37,073 bases of DNA from positions 1 to 37,073 of the forward strand of contig JAPOUQ010000031.1 in NCBI GenBank assembly GCA_026708585.1, in the 5' to 3' direction. The position numbers and the translations under genes were made by a program. The DNA is from Gammaproteobacteria bacterium. GTDB lineage: Bacteria > Pseudomonadota > Gammaproteobacteria > Arenicellales > Poriferihabitantaceae. Below are positions 1 to 8,737 of the stretch, one piece after another (the stretch's first letter is position 1; each line of letters starts with the position of its first letter). The notes under the pieces are model-generated. The model worked only from the letters and a program-made list of their open reading frames with translations. It was not told the origin of the DNA and made no database searches.

Positions 1-555
1 TTTATCCCGAATTTTCTTAAGTGAATGCACCTTCGTCCTTAAGTGAATGCCATTGAATGGTCGGAAGACGCGAGAGTAGTTGTCGTGTGAGGACCAGATG
101 TTGGATTTCGACCAGCAAGATCGGGTTCGTCAGTCTTATGCTCTGCCTGATCAGGTCATCTCGGGAACCGACGATTGTGAGGTACTCAAATATGTGGTTC
201 AGCCGGTCGTGCGCCGGATTCGTCGTACCAAGTATGCTCGGAGTTGTCAGTGTATACAATTCGATGAAAAACACTTACGCGGCAACAAATGCTCAACCTC
301 AAACAAACCCACATTGTCCATCAAACCAATTTGGCAATATCTTGAGCAATCCAATTTCAGAACGATACTCATGAACCACTGATTCTGTAAAACAGAGAAT
401 TGACCGAATATTCACAACTTCAAAAGTATGGTGTTTTTGCGAATTTGCGAATGGACATTCTCTTTCTTCATAATAGTATATTCCTACTGTGGTTTCATGT
501 AGAATTCGCTCCACCATGATTGACCTACTTTACTGACATAAATCCAAACTTAACT
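1..555. other. Left-end region without an intact gene; possible IS66 transposase remnant
   Basis: No intact gene is supported before etfB. The plus frame at about 80-382 encodes a 100-residue open stretch whose middle (roughly residues 30-55, with a VVRRIRRTKYA-x-SCQC pattern) resembles the zinc-finger part of IS66 TnpC transposases, where a similar basic stretch precedes a cysteine pair. No DDE domain follows and there is no good ribosome binding site, so if the resemblance is real this is a short eroded remnant. Overlapping open frames on the other strand (17-274, 299-517) match nothing I recognise. Low confidence. Confidence 0.25.
16..50. repeat. Short direct repeat, two 13-nt copies 22 bp apart
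   Basis: CTTAAGTGAATGC occurs at 16-28 and again at 38-50. The 22-bp period is close to two helical turns, so it could be a tandem binding site. It could also be the edge of a longer repeat array cut by the window end. Only two copies are visible. Confidence 0.4.
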
Positions 556-1305
556 ATGAAAATTCTTGTGCCAGTCAAACGAGTTATTGATGCGAATATT
601 CGAGTTCGTGTCAAAGATGACCACTCGGGAGTCGAAACAGCCAATATCAAGATGGCTATAAACCCATTTTGTGAAATTGCCGTTGAAGAAGCATTGCGAC
701 TGAAAGAAAAGGGTAGTGCTGAAGAAATTATTATTGTCTCAGTCGGACCAGCAAAATGCATTGAGACCATTCGAAATGGTCTCGCAATGGGTGCGAATCG
801 AGGTATTCATGTCCTTTGTGATAACTCGCCAGAACCTCTGGCTCTCGCGAAGATCCTGAAAATGATCGTGGAGAGGGAGTCGGTTGGTTTAGTACTGTTG
901 GGCAAACAGTCTATTGATGATGATAATAACCAGACTGGTCAGATGCTGGCAGCGTTATTGGGTTGGCCGTTGGGAAGTTATATATCCAGTATTGCTGTCA
1001 ACGATAAGGGGTTTGAAATTGTTCGGGAAATTGATTCTGGATTGGAAAGGTTACAACTAACCGCCCCCGCTATAATGACCGCAGACCTCCGACTCAATGA
1101 GCCTCGATACGCTTCCTTGCCGAATATTATGCAAGCAAAGAAGAAGCCTATCGAAGAGCTGACTCCGATTGATCTAGGGATTGATATAACTCCTCGTGTG
1201 CAGACAATCGAAGTTCATGAGCCACCGGCCCGGGAAGCCGGAATCATGGTTTCGGGTGCATCCGAGTTGGTCGACAAACTAAAGAACGAAGCGAAGGTGA
1301 TATAG
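556..1305 (+). CDS. etfB: Electron transfer flavoprotein beta subunit
   Basis: Beta subunit of the ETF heterodimer, which takes electrons from acyl-CoA and other flavin dehydrogenases in the cytoplasm and passes them to ETF:quinone oxidoreductase. The ATG at 556 gives 249 residues, the normal family length, and starts with the classic MKILVPVKRVID; the frame stays open 12 codons further upstream but that extension is not conserved. Visible landmarks are the INPFCEIAVEEALRLKE helix, the AMP-binding region GKQSIDDDNNQTGQMLAALLGWP, and the ETF beta signature-like stretch after it. The stop codon is immediately followed by the etfA ATG (TAGATG), so the two are translationally coupled. No acyl-CoA dehydrogenase or ETF-QO is in the window. 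Confidence 0.96.
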   Translation: MKILVPVKRVIDANIRVRVKDDHSGVETANIKMAINPFCEIAVEEALRLKEKGSAEEIIIVSVGPAKCIETIRNGLAMGANRGIHVLCDNSPEPLALAKILKMIVERESVGLVLLGKQSIDDDNNQTGQMLAALLGWPLGSYISSIAVNDKGFEIVREIDSGLERLQLTAPAIMTADLRLNEPRYASLPNIMQAKKKPIEELTPIDLGIDITPRVQTIEVHEPPAREAGIMVSGASELVDKLKNEAKVI

Positions 1306-2241
1306 ATGCGAGTTCTCGTTATAGCAGAATGCGAAAAAGGTTTATTAGTACCAGCAACTCTGAACACCATTACTGCAGCCCAGCAGATTGGTAGTGAAAT
1401 TGATGTCCTGATTGCAGGGCACGATTGTTCAGTACTTGTCGATTCGTTATCGAAAGTTGCCGGTCTGGCAAAAGTTCTTTGTTGTGAGCATCCAGATTTT
1501 GAAAATCACATTACAGAAAATTTAGCTGTCCTGATTCAGTCGATATCTGGAAACTATTCGCATGTTATGGCTGCGGCGACAACTTTTGGCAAGGCATTGA
1601 TCCCTTATGCAGGGGCACTTTGCGATGTTCAGGCCATCTCCGATATCAGCGAGGTCGTTGATGCAGACACATTCGTACGCCCAATCTATGCCGGAAATGC
1701 ATTAGCTACCGTAAAATCAAGCGATTCACTCAAAATGATTACGGTCCGTGCAACATCTTTTGAATTGACAATAACAGAGGGTGGGAATGCAAAGGTTGAA
1801 AATGTTCAATCGACCGGTGCAAACGAAAATCTTCAATTCATTGAACAAATGTTGAGTCTGAGTGAACGACCCGAATTAACTTCGGCAAAAGTTGTAATTT
1901 CAGGTGGGCGTGGTATGAAAGATGGCGAAAATTTTAAGATGCTCGAGTCTTTGGCTGACAAGATGGGTGGTGCAGTAGGGGCTTCAAGGGCTGCAGTTGA
2001 TGCTGGGTTTGTACCGAATGATTATCAGGTTGGTCAAACAGGTAAGGTAGTTGCACCGGATTTATATATTGCTGTCGGTATTTCAGGTGCAATCCAGCAT
2101 CTGGCTGGAATGAAGGACTCGAAAGTCATCGTAGCTATCAATACCGATGAGGATGCACCGATTTTTCAGGTTTCGGACTATGGATGGAATGAGGATTTGT
2201 TTACTGCAATTCCAGATCTAACCAATGCTCTTGAATCTTAG
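1306..2241 (+). CDS. etfA: Electron transfer flavoprotein alpha subunit (FAD-binding)
   Basis: Alpha subunit of ETF, 311 residues, full length. The N-terminal half is the Rossmann-like domain shared with the beta subunit. The C-terminal FAD domain is unmistakable: [15 protein letters not shown], then [18 protein letters not shown], the [25 protein letters not shown] block that binds FAD, and the terminal NTDEDAPIF. It starts directly after the etfB stop with no gap, so the two subunits are made from one mRNA in equal amounts. It serves as an electron carrier for beta-oxidation or amino-acid and amine catabolism; the CoA-transferase downstream may belong to the same physiology but is 614 bp away and probably separately transcribed. 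Confidence 0.96.
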   Translation: MRVLVIAECEKGLLVPATLNTITAAQQIGSEIDVLIAGHDCSVLVDSLSKVAGLAKVLCCEHPDFENHITENLAVLIQSISGNYSHVMAAATTFGKALIPYAGALCDVQAISDISEVVDADTFVRPIYAGNALATVKSSDSLKMITVRATSFELTITEGGNAKVENVQSTGANENLQFIEQMLSLSERPELTSAKVVISGGRGMKDGENFKMLESLADKMGGAVGASRAAVDAGFVPNDYQVGQTGKVVAPDLYIAVGISGAIQHLAGMKDSKVIVAINTDEDAPIFQVSDYGWNEDLFTAIPDLTNALES

Positions 2242-2855
2242 GAGTAGAACTCGATCGAATTCATCTCGTACTTTATTCGTCGTTACAACTTCGTTTAGGG
2301 GTTGTAGCCTCATGTTGGGACTGTTCTGCTCACCGAATAGCTGATTGAACGATTATCCTAGCTTTTCCCACAGTATTTTTGTATACATTCAAAACACCTG
2401 GAAGATATTACTGTGATAGCTCTGTCGAAGTGTATCATTTGGAAACGATACACCGTGAATTAGGTCAGTCTATAAGACCAAATATTCAAGTTAGAGCCCA
2501 TCCGCATAGGAATGAAGCGAACGATCGTAAGAATGGAAGTCCCAGTTAGTGGAGTATACAGATTGACTTATTCTTTTATGCATTTTGGGAAAACAGTTTG
2601 AATATAGAGGGTATTCGGTTATGGTATGTCAATTAATTCCTAACCGGTTGTTGGTTCTGGTTTCGGCCAGAAATTGATGAAAAACAACAAGCGGAGACTG
2701 TCCGATTCCCATACCAAATTATGGAAGAACACACGAAGATTTGTACTCGGGTTCAAGAAAATTTGCATACAGAGTACTTATGAGCATGGAATACTATCTC
2801 CCGAATGTGAGCCTAGACGGTATTTTTTCAATCCTGTAACATCAGGCATTAACAA
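2242..2855. other. 614-bp intergenic region with a perfect 7-bp inverted repeat
   Basis: No supported gene. A 72-residue open frame at 2674-2892 overlaps the next gene and looks spurious. A perfect inverted repeat, GTGTATC at 2430-2436 and GATACAC at 2447-2453 with a 10-nt spacer, could be an operator or an RNA hairpin; no T-run follows, so it is not a standard terminator. A weaker hairpin (TACAAC...GTTGTA) lies near 2284-2306, just after etfA, and may help end that transcript. Confidence 0.4.
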
Positions 2856-4040
2856 ATGCATGAATCGAAATCAAAAAATCCAGATCGTTTAAGCCCTTTG
2901 CAAGGGGTTGTTGTCATTGACCTGACACGGGTTTTGGCTGGACCTTATCTCACCATGATGCTGGCTGAAATGGGAGCTAGAGTCATCAAGGTTGAAAGAC
3001 CCGTCGTCGGTGATGATGCCCGGCATTTTGGCCCATTTGTTGAAGGCCAATCGGCTTATTTTGCAAGTATAAACCGTGGTAAGGAGAGCATTGCTCTAGA
3101 TCTTAAGGAAGTCGAAGATCGGGAAATTTTCCAAAAACTCGTGAAAAAAGCAGATGTTCTAGTTGAAAATTTCAAACCAGGCACCATGGAGAAACTTGGT
3201 TTTGGATGGCAAAGACTCAGTCAGGAGAACACCCGATTGATCTATGCAGCAGTCTCGGGATTTGGTCATACTGGTCCCTACAAGACTCGTCCTGCCTACG
3301 ATCTTGTAGCACAGGCGATGGGGGGTATCATGAGTTTGACTGGACATGCTGGTGAACGCCCAGTGAGGGTGGGCACTTCATTAGGTGATATCACAGCAGC
3401 ATTGTTTGGTCTCTCGGGGGTTTTAGCTGCGTTGTATGATCGTGGAATCACCGGCCTCGGAACCAAAGTTGATGTCGCAATGCTAGATTGTCAAATTGCG
3501 ATTCTGGAAAATGCGATCGGGCGGTACTTTGCAGATGGTCAAATACCAGGTCCTATCGGAATGCGTCACCCATCGATCACCCCATTTTCTGGTTTACAGG
3601 TACAACACGGAGAATATTTGGTGCTAGCTGTTGGTAACGACAACTTATTTACACGTCTTTGTGAACTAATTGATCGAAAAGATCTTTTGAGTGATAAGCG
3701 GTATGCTACAAATGGTAGTCGAACAGAGAATCATGAAAGTCTATATCAAGAACTTGAGCGTGCTCTGGAAAAGAAATCGGTTGCTGAGTGGCTTGAGTTA
3801 TTCAAACAAAATGGTATTCCAAGCGGGCCAATAAACAACATTGAAGATGTTGTCAAGGATCCTCAAGTGCTCTCCAGAAACATGGTCGTTACAGCAAACG
3901 GTGAACAAGGTTTGGTTTTTCGGATGTCCGGTAATCCGATAAAATTCTCAAACTACCAAGATTCCGATACTCGTGGTGCTATTCCAGAGTGTGATGGAGA
4001 CCGTGCTACTATCCTGAAATACTTAGACGATTTGTCATGA
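2856..4040 (+). CDS. CaiB/BaiF family (class III) CoA-transferase
   Basis: Transfers a CoA moiety between carboxylic acids through an aspartyl-CoA mixed anhydride. At 394 residues it is normal for formyl-CoA-transferase relatives. The N-terminal block VVVIDLTRVLAGPYLTMMLAEMGARVIKVERP and the following GDDARHFGPF are the family signature; FKPGTMEKLGFGW and SGFGHTGPYKTRPAYDLVAQAMGG follow. The catalytic aspartate is D178 in GTSLGDITAALFG. The start at 2856 leaves a short polar lead before the conserved core. Substrate cannot be read from sequence: succinyl-CoA:glutarate, formyl-CoA:oxalate, carnitine and mesaconate transferases share this fold. ETF upstream makes an acyl-CoA oxidation role plausible, as inference only. 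Confidence 0.92.
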   Translation: MHESKSKNPDRLSPLQGVVVIDLTRVLAGPYLTMMLAEMGARVIKVERPVVGDDARHFGPFVEGQSAYFASINRGKESIALDLKEVEDREIFQKLVKKADVLVENFKPGTMEKLGFGWQRLSQENTRLIYAAVSGFGHTGPYKTRPAYDLVAQAMGGIMSLTGHAGERPVRVGTSLGDITAALFGLSGVLAALYDRGITGLGTKVDVAMLDCQIAILENAIGRYFADGQIPGPIGMRHPSITPFSGLQVQHGEYLVLAVGNDNLFTRLCELIDRKDLLSDKRYATNGSRTENHESLYQELERALEKKSVAEWLELFKQNGIPSGPINNIEDVVKDPQVLSRNMVVTANGEQGLVFRMSGNPIKFSNYQDSDTRGAIPECDGDRATILKYLDDLS

Positions 4041-4056
4041 TGTATAAACAATTTCA

Positions 4057-4134
4057 TGCACCAGATATCTTTTCGAAGTTTTATATATGGAAAATTTTTT
4101 TAACGCCATTCAACTTTAGGGTATAATTTTTGCA
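4057..4134 (+). promoter_or_regulatory. Candidate promoter of amt: sigma-54-like GG-N10-GC overlapping a TATAAT
   Basis: GG at 4120-4121 and GC at 4132-4133 are separated by exactly 10 nt, and the -12 half reads TTGCA, identical to the sigma-54 consensus; the -24 half is weaker. The same stretch contains a perfect TATAAT (4122-4127), but no good -35 lies 17 bp upstream (TTTAAC, three of six). A TGCACCA at 4057-4063 matches half of an NtrC site. Transcription from the -12 element would begin near 4145, which favours the later Met at 4223 as the amt start. Confidence 0.4.
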
Positions 4135-4222
4135 ATGAGTTCCGATTTCAAAATCTATGATTAACCGAGTGAACTTGTTCAAATATTGCTACACTTCAAA
4201 TCTACTTCAATCAAAAAATAAA

Positions 4223-5578
4223 ATGCTGAATTTACCAAAAGTGATTCGATTCTTACTATTGACGATACCGGGATTTATATTGTTACCCAATGTTGCACTT
4301 GCCGAGGTAGGTACAGAATCTCAGTTTATCTTCAATACCTTTTCGTTTTTGATTTGGGGAGCTTTGGTGATGTGGATGTGTGCCGGTTTTACCATGCTTG
4401 AGTCAGGCTCCGTACGGACCCGAAATGCTTCGGTTATATGTCTAAAAAATATCGGGCTTTATGCGATTGCTAGCATCACATTTTTCTTGATTGGTTACAA
4501 CTTGATGTACATTGACGTCAATGGTTTCATTGGCTCGTTTACACTGTTCTATGGATCATCCTCTGATGAAATCTTGTTGTTAAGTGGGAGTGATGAACTA
4601 GGAGAGGCCGTCGTGAGTTCCGGTTATTCCACTATGTCCGATTGGTTTTTTCAGATGGTGTTTGTAGCGACAACGGCATCTATCGTCTCTGGCGCTTTGG
4701 CTGAGCGAGTTAAATTATGGGCATTCTTTCTTTTCATTTGTGTGCTTACCGCCTTTATCTATCCGATTGTTGGCGCTTGGACCTGGGGAGGTGGCTGGCT
4801 CAGTGATATGGGTTTTCAGGACTTCGCAGGATCAACCATCGTTCACTCGACAGGCGGTTGGGCAGCTCTTGCTGGTGCTTTGGTTGTTGGAGCAAGAACA
4901 GGTAAATTTCGTCAAGACGGGACTGTTAAAACGACTCCACCCTCCAATGTTCCTGTGGTTACTCTTGGGATCTTCATATTGTGGTTGGGTTGGTTTGGAT
5001 TTAATGGGGGATCACAGTTAGCCTTAGGTAGTGCCGCTGATGCTGTAGCGATGAGCATCGTATTGGTGAATACCAACCTTGCAGCAGCAGCGGGTGTGCT
5101 GGTTGCGCTCATTATTTCCCGACCACTTTTTGGCCGAGTGGATCTCCTGAGTGTTTTGAATGGTGCAATTGGTGGTCTTGTTGCAATTACAGCTGGACCG
5201 GATATGGTAGCGCATGGCTGGGCAATTTTAATCGGCGGTATTGGCGGATTGGTTTGTTCGCTGGGTATACGAATTTTGGAGAAATTGAAAATTGATGATG
5301 TAGTTGGTGCAGTACCAGCACATTTATTTGCTGGAATTTGGGGTACAATTGCTACTTGTCTTGCATCTGGCGCAGATATTTTGATTCAGTTAATCGGAAT
5401 CTTTGCTGTTGGTATATTTGTGTTTTTCAGTTCATATATTGTCTGGGCTATTTTGGAGAAAGTTGTGGGATGTCGAGTTTCACCAAATGTTGAAGAGTTA
5501 GGTCAGGATGTGGCTGAGTTAGGTATTGAGGCTTACCCAGAATTTGTGGTTATGCCTGACAGAGATGAACTCAAATAA
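4223..5578 (+). CDS. amt: Ammonium transporter, Amt family
   Basis: Inner-membrane ammonium channel of the Amt/MEP/Rh family. I chose the ATG at 4223 (451 residues): it gives a clean signal peptide ending in VALA, as in many Amt proteins, whereas the upstream ATG at 4157 only adds a polar 22-residue lead. About eleven membrane segments follow. Family landmarks include WGALVMWMCAGFTMLESGSVRTRN near the mature N-terminus, DWFFQMVFVATTASIVSGALAER, the DFAGSTIVHSTGGWAALAGA motif with one pore histidine, and VPAHLFAGIWGT with the second pore-region histidine. No glnK/glnB lies beside it, which is unusual for amt; instead a STAS gene follows 64 bp downstream. Probably induced under nitrogen limitation. 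Confidence 0.95.
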   Translation: MLNLPKVIRFLLLTIPGFILLPNVALAEVGTESQFIFNTFSFLIWGALVMWMCAGFTMLESGSVRTRNASVICLKNIGLYAIASITFFLIGYNLMYIDVNGFIGSFTLFYGSSSDEILLLSGSDELGEAVVSSGYSTMSDWFFQMVFVATTASIVSGALAERVKLWAFFLFICVLTAFIYPIVGAWTWGGGWLSDMGFQDFAGSTIVHSTGGWAALAGALVVGARTGKFRQDGTVKTTPPSNVPVVTLGIFILWLGWFGFNGGSQLALGSAADAVAMSIVLVNTNLAAAAGVLVALIISRPLFGRVDLLSVLNGAIGGLVAITAGPDMVAHGWAILIGGIGGLVCSLGIRILEKLKIDDVVGAVPAHLFAGIWGTIATCLASGADILIQLIGIFAVGIFVFFSSYIVWAILEKVVGCRVSPNVEELGQDVAELGIEAYPEFVVMPDRDELK

Positions 5579-5583
5579 CTTCC

Positions 5584-5602
5584 GGTTGTCTTTTGAACAA
5601 CC
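5584..5602 (+). other. Hairpin between amt and the STAS gene
   Basis: GGTTGT (5584-5589) pairs perfectly with ACAACC (5597-5602) around a 7-nt loop, 5 bp after the amt stop. No U-run follows, so it may reduce read-through or protect the amt mRNA end rather than terminate fully. Confidence 0.3.
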
Positions 5603-5642
5603 ATGAATAACTAAATACGAGAAAACCTTAGAGAAAATAATC

Positions 5643-5975
5643 ATGTTGGAATTGGAACAAGAGCAGAATGCTTATATATTGAAGGTCTCTGGACGAATTG
5701 ACGGAAGCAATGCGGCAGAGTTTCAATCCAAAATTCAAGACTCGATTCCACAAGAAGCGAGTACCGTGATTCTTGATTTGAACGATCTTGACTACATCAG
5801 TAGTGCTGGGCTGCGTGTCATTCTATTATTGGCAAAAAACTTGAAGGGAAAAAAGGGAAAGCTTTCAATGTGCTCTGTCTCAGGACCAGTCAAAGATGTG
5901 TTCACAATTAGTGGATTTAGTGCAATCATTCCTACCTATGACAATCGGGAAAGTGCTCTGAGTGCCAGCGATTAA
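5643..5975 (+). CDS. STAS-domain anti-anti-sigma factor (SpoIIAA/RsbV type)
   Basis: A 110-residue, single-domain STAS protein. In partner switching, the unphosphorylated form binds an RsbW-type kinase and frees that kinase's target; the kinase phosphorylates a STAS serine and a PP2C phosphatase removes the phosphate. The core VILDLNDLDYISSAGLRVILLLAKNLK (residues 42-68) carries the conserved serine pair S53-S54 before AGLR. Expected beta-alpha alternation and full domain length are present. It follows amt by 64 bp and is closed by a terminator, so it may be co-transcribed with amt. No kinase gene is adjacent; the only RsbW-like kinase and RsbU-like phosphatase in the window are at 12684-15228. 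It is the natural candidate for their third partner, as inference. Confidence 0.9.
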   Translation: MLELEQEQNAYILKVSGRIDGSNAAEFQSKIQDSIPQEASTVILDLNDLDYISSAGLRVILLLAKNLKGKKGKLSMCSVSGPVKDVFTISGFSAIIPTYDNRESALSASD

Positions 5976-5995
5976 TTCGTTATCCATTAATGACG

Positions 5996-6026
5996 GTGAG
6001 GTTGAATTCTAATCCCTCACTATTTT
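5996..6026 (+). terminator. Rho-independent terminator after the STAS gene
   Basis: GTGAGG (5996-6001) pairs with CCTCAC (6015-6020) and is followed by TATTTT. It lies 20 bp after the STAS stop codon and would end the amt-STAS transcript. Confidence 0.55.
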
Positions 6027-6929
6027 CCCAGTTCATAATTCGGGTGTGTGTAGATTTGCGGTTGGAAAGGGAATCTGTTTTCAGGATTAATCAAACAACG
6101 GTAAAGGTTTATTGCTACGAAACTGTGCTTTTGGGTTTTACCAATTCAAGCCCGAAGCATTGTGTATAACATAACGTGTCACATAATCGGTATTTCACTC
6201 CATCCTGTTCACCGGTTTTCAGGTACATCCGTCTATGCTTGATGCAGGTCTTCGGCTACAAGCACGAAGATAGAACATAAGCGATGTATAGATAAATCAA
6301 CAAGCCAAAACGATGGAAAATTAATCAGAGACTTAGTAAGAAAACATCATTGATTTGTGACTGCCATTTCCTTGATCATTGGGCTTGTTCTGATCCTGGT
6401 TATAGGTCAACTCAGGCATGGTACCAGAAGTCTTCGTCCTAATAACCCCAAAACATTTGGTGAAACAGCGATACAGATACTCGTTTTGTCGGAGTATTTA
6501 CATTGTCCAGAATTTCGATGTAAAAATGCCGGGATTAATCAGGATCCTTAACAAATAACATCGTGCGATTAATTTTCATGCAATGCGACCGTATCCATTT
6601 AGTTGTGGCTAAGAAGCGATTTTCCAATGCACAATGATCGTGAAAATTAGGAAAGAGGGTTTTCTGGTTTCCAGTTCAAATTATTTTGTGTGTTTTGTAC
6701 AAAAAATTAGGGATAAGGGACCAAAGAATAACCGGAGGCTTCGAAAGGCCATGTGAACCGGTTGGACAGTCATTCCGATAGCGAACGCAGGGTCCGGAAC
6801 CATTTGGGAAGGTCTGGTTTTCTGACTGATCCGCTGCCGGATTATGCTACATGAGCGACGTGTTATATAAACTACCAATATCTCATCCGTGTTTGTGCAA
6901 AATGGGCTGGTGAGAAAGATGTCCTGTCA
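6027..6929. other. About 900 bp without a convincing gene
   Basis: Two short open frames exist: 6357-6551 (+, GTG start, hydrophobic first 16 residues, then a polar tail) and 6681-6878 (-). Neither has a clear ribosome binding site or a recognisable domain. The first could encode a small membrane protein, but the low-complexity tail argues against it. The stretch 6700-6860 is richer in G and C than its surroundings and may be an old gene remnant; I found no match to SRP RNA, RNase P RNA or tRNA patterns in it. Confidence 0.3.
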
Positions 6930-6954
6930 TCTAAAACCCTGGGATCTTGAGGGT
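6930..6954 (-). terminator. Possible terminator after znuB
   Basis: Read on the minus strand, ACCCT (6954-6950) pairs with AGGGT (6940-6936) and is followed by TTTTAG, 10 bp beyond the znuB stop. The stem is only 5 bp, so it is weak. Confidence 0.35.
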
Positions 6955-6963
6955 CTATTAGTA

Positions 6964-7749
6964 CTATCCTCTGGAAGGAATCAGGTTTGATAAGAAAAAG
7001 ATCAGTCCGGCTATAACTACAATTGAAGGACCGGCGGGAATGTCCCAAATCAAGGAACTATACAAACCTGAAATCACCGCTAGACAACCAATCAACGTAG
7101 CAATGATAACCATTTGCTCTGGAGTCCGGGCAAAGCGCCGAGCAGCTGTAGCTGGAATAATCACCATCGCAATTACTAAGAGTATGCCTACAATCGTCAT
7201 GCCTATGGCAATTACCATAGCGAGAGTCATAATCAATAACAAACGGGTTCTATTGACCGGTACTCCTTCGACAGCGGCCAAATCTTGATTTACAGTTATT
7301 GATAATAAGTTCCTCCATTGCCACCTGATTAGACCATAAGCAATAATTGAAACGGTATATACGGTTGCTAGTTCAAATAAATCAATGGCTAAAATATCAC
7401 CAAATAAAAATGAAATAAGGTCAACTCGAATATGTTCCATGAAAGCCAGAGTTATAAGACCAAGCGCAAGAGAAAAATGAGAAATAGATGCGAGCAGGGC
7501 ATCATTCGATATCTTTTGTTCTTTTTCGAATCTGGTTAACACGAAAGCAAAAAGAAGGCAGATTACAAGAACAGTAATAATGGGTTGAATTGCGAATAAG
7601 AACCCCAAAGCAATGCCAAGCAATGTGGCATGTGCAATTGCTTCTCCGAGATAAGCCATACGCCGCCATACAACAAAACAACCAACGGGTCCGGCCGCAA
7701 TCGCAAAACCAAACCCGCCGATAATCGCGCGTAGAAAAAAATCTTCCAC
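6964..7749 (-). CDS. znuB: Zinc ABC transporter, membrane permease
   Basis: Inner-membrane permease of the ZnuABC zinc importer (ABC-3 family), 261 residues, normal length. It opens with FFLRAIIGGFGFAIAAGPVGCFVVWRRMAYLGEAIAHATLLG, the highly conserved ZnuB/MntB start, and has about eight hydrophobic segments. The ABC-3 landmark region LLIMTLAMVIAIGMTIVGILLVIAMVIIPAATARR-like stretch (positions about 170-205) is present. The start codon is GTG at 7749, which shares one base with the znuC stop (TAGTG), so the two are translationally coupled. It follows znuC, and the partner binding protein is encoded divergently at 9203. Confidence 0.94.
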   Translation of the reverse strand: MEDFFLRAIIGGFGFAIAAGPVGCFVVWRRMAYLGEAIAHATLLGIALGFLFAIQPIITVLVICLLFAFVLTRFEKEQKISNDALLASISHFSLALGLITLAFMEHIRVDLISFLFGDILAIDLFELATVYTVSIIAYGLIRWQWRNLLSITVNQDLAAVEGVPVNRTRLLLIMTLAMVIAIGMTIVGILLVIAMVIIPATAARRFARTPEQMVIIATLIGCLAVISGLYSSLIWDIPAGPSIVVIAGLIFFLSNLIPSRG

Positions 7750-8516
7750 TAGGTGGTCTTGCTTGGGGTTCCTAACTCAACGAAATCTGTTGAGTGACCA
7801 TGATCATGATCATGTCTATGCGAATAAAAGGCAAGGGTGTCGGATAAGTCCTGTCCAAATACCGAAATAAATCCCGGATGGGTAATGACGGTTTGCGGAG
7901 GACCACAACAACAGATATGATGATTCAAGCACACTACCATGTTGGTAGCAGCCATCACAATATACAAATCATGTGAGACGAGTAAAATTCCACAGTCATA
8001 ACGATCTCGAATGTCTACAATCAGTTTGTAGAGTTTGTTTTGACTAGCAACATCAATCCCCGCCATTGGTTCATCAAGAACGAGTAGGTCAGGTTTGCGA
8101 AGTAACGCTCTGGCCAGCATAACTCGATGTAACTCGCCTCCTGAAATCCCAGTGATCGGAGAATTCAGGATATCCCCTAATCCAACTTCTTCCAGTAATT
8201 CATGGATCCTTTCAATCGAGGCTGATTCACCCAAAGTTAGAAAATGCTTGACTGTTAGTGGAAGTACTGGAGCACTATGGACATATTGTGGAGTGTAGCC
8301 AACTCGGATATTCAAACCTTTAATCACTTTGCCCTGATCGGGTTTGATTAATTGAAGCAGAATTCGAACGAGTGTTGATTTGCCGGCTCCATTGGTGCCA
8401 ATCAGTGTAACAATCTCTCCACGATGAACCGAGATGTCAACAGAGTCAAGAATCTGATAATTTCCGATCCTGTAACTCACAGACTCAGCTTGAACTAGGA
8501 GTTCACGTTGGTTCAT
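7749..8516 (-). CDS. znuC: Zinc ABC transporter, ATP-binding protein
   Basis: Cytoplasmic ATPase of the zinc importer, 255 residues. Walker A is GTNGAGKST (residues 40-48), the ABC signature ISGGELHRVMLARALL spans 124-139, Walker B LLVLDEP follows at 144-150, and the switch histidine is in LLVSHDL. The C-terminal tail holds a histidine-rich patch (HRHDHDHGHS) typical of ZnuC and likely to sense or buffer zinc. First gene of the znuCB minus-strand operon. I looked for a Zur palindrome in 8517-8737 and could not identify a convincing one. Confidence 0.95.
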   Translation of the reverse strand: MNQRELLVQAESVSYRIGNYQILDSVDISVHRGEIVTLIGTNGAGKSTLVRILLQLIKPDQGKVIKGLNIRVGYTPQYVHSAPVLPLTVKHFLTLGESASIERIHELLEEVGLGDILNSPITGISGGELHRVMLARALLRKPDLLVLDEPMAGIDVASQNKLYKLIVDIRDRYDCGILLVSHDLYIVMAATNMVVCLNHHICCCGPPQTVITHPGFISVFGQDLSDTLAFYSHRHDHDHGHSTDFVELGTPSKTT

Positions 8517-8708
8517 ATTGCTTGACTACCTTTTGAATTATTAGTTATCGAATTATATGATTTCGTAGTTTTATCATGCCTTGTTTCACTCGATAGATCA
8601 CAAGAGCATTAACTTGTAAAAAATCAGTATTGGAGGGGGGTGAGTAGAATGACAACTGCGATGAATCGGTTATCTTGGTCTTAGTTTTCGAAATCAGTTT
8701 TATTATAC

Positions 8709-8737
8709 TTGACAAACCAAATGAATTTTTAGAGAAT
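8709..8737 (+). promoter_or_regulatory. Candidate promoter for the zinc-ribbon gene and znuA
   Basis: A perfect TTGACA (8709-8714) lies 17 bp before GAGAAT (8732-8737, four of six). Transcription would begin near 8744. If this is used, translation of the next gene would start at the ATG at 8762 rather than 8738. This would be the only visible promoter ahead of znuA, which has just 27 bp of its own upstream space. Confidence 0.35.

Noticed and set aside
6681..6878. Locally GC-richer stretch suspected to be a structural RNA (SRP RNA, RNase P RNA) or a retroelement piece.
   Set aside because: The conserved core motifs of those RNAs are absent, and the encoded 65-residue frame matches nothing.
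8517..8737. A Zur-type operator in the znuC to znuA control region.
   Set aside because: No good palindrome of the expected kind could be found by eye, so no regulator site is called.
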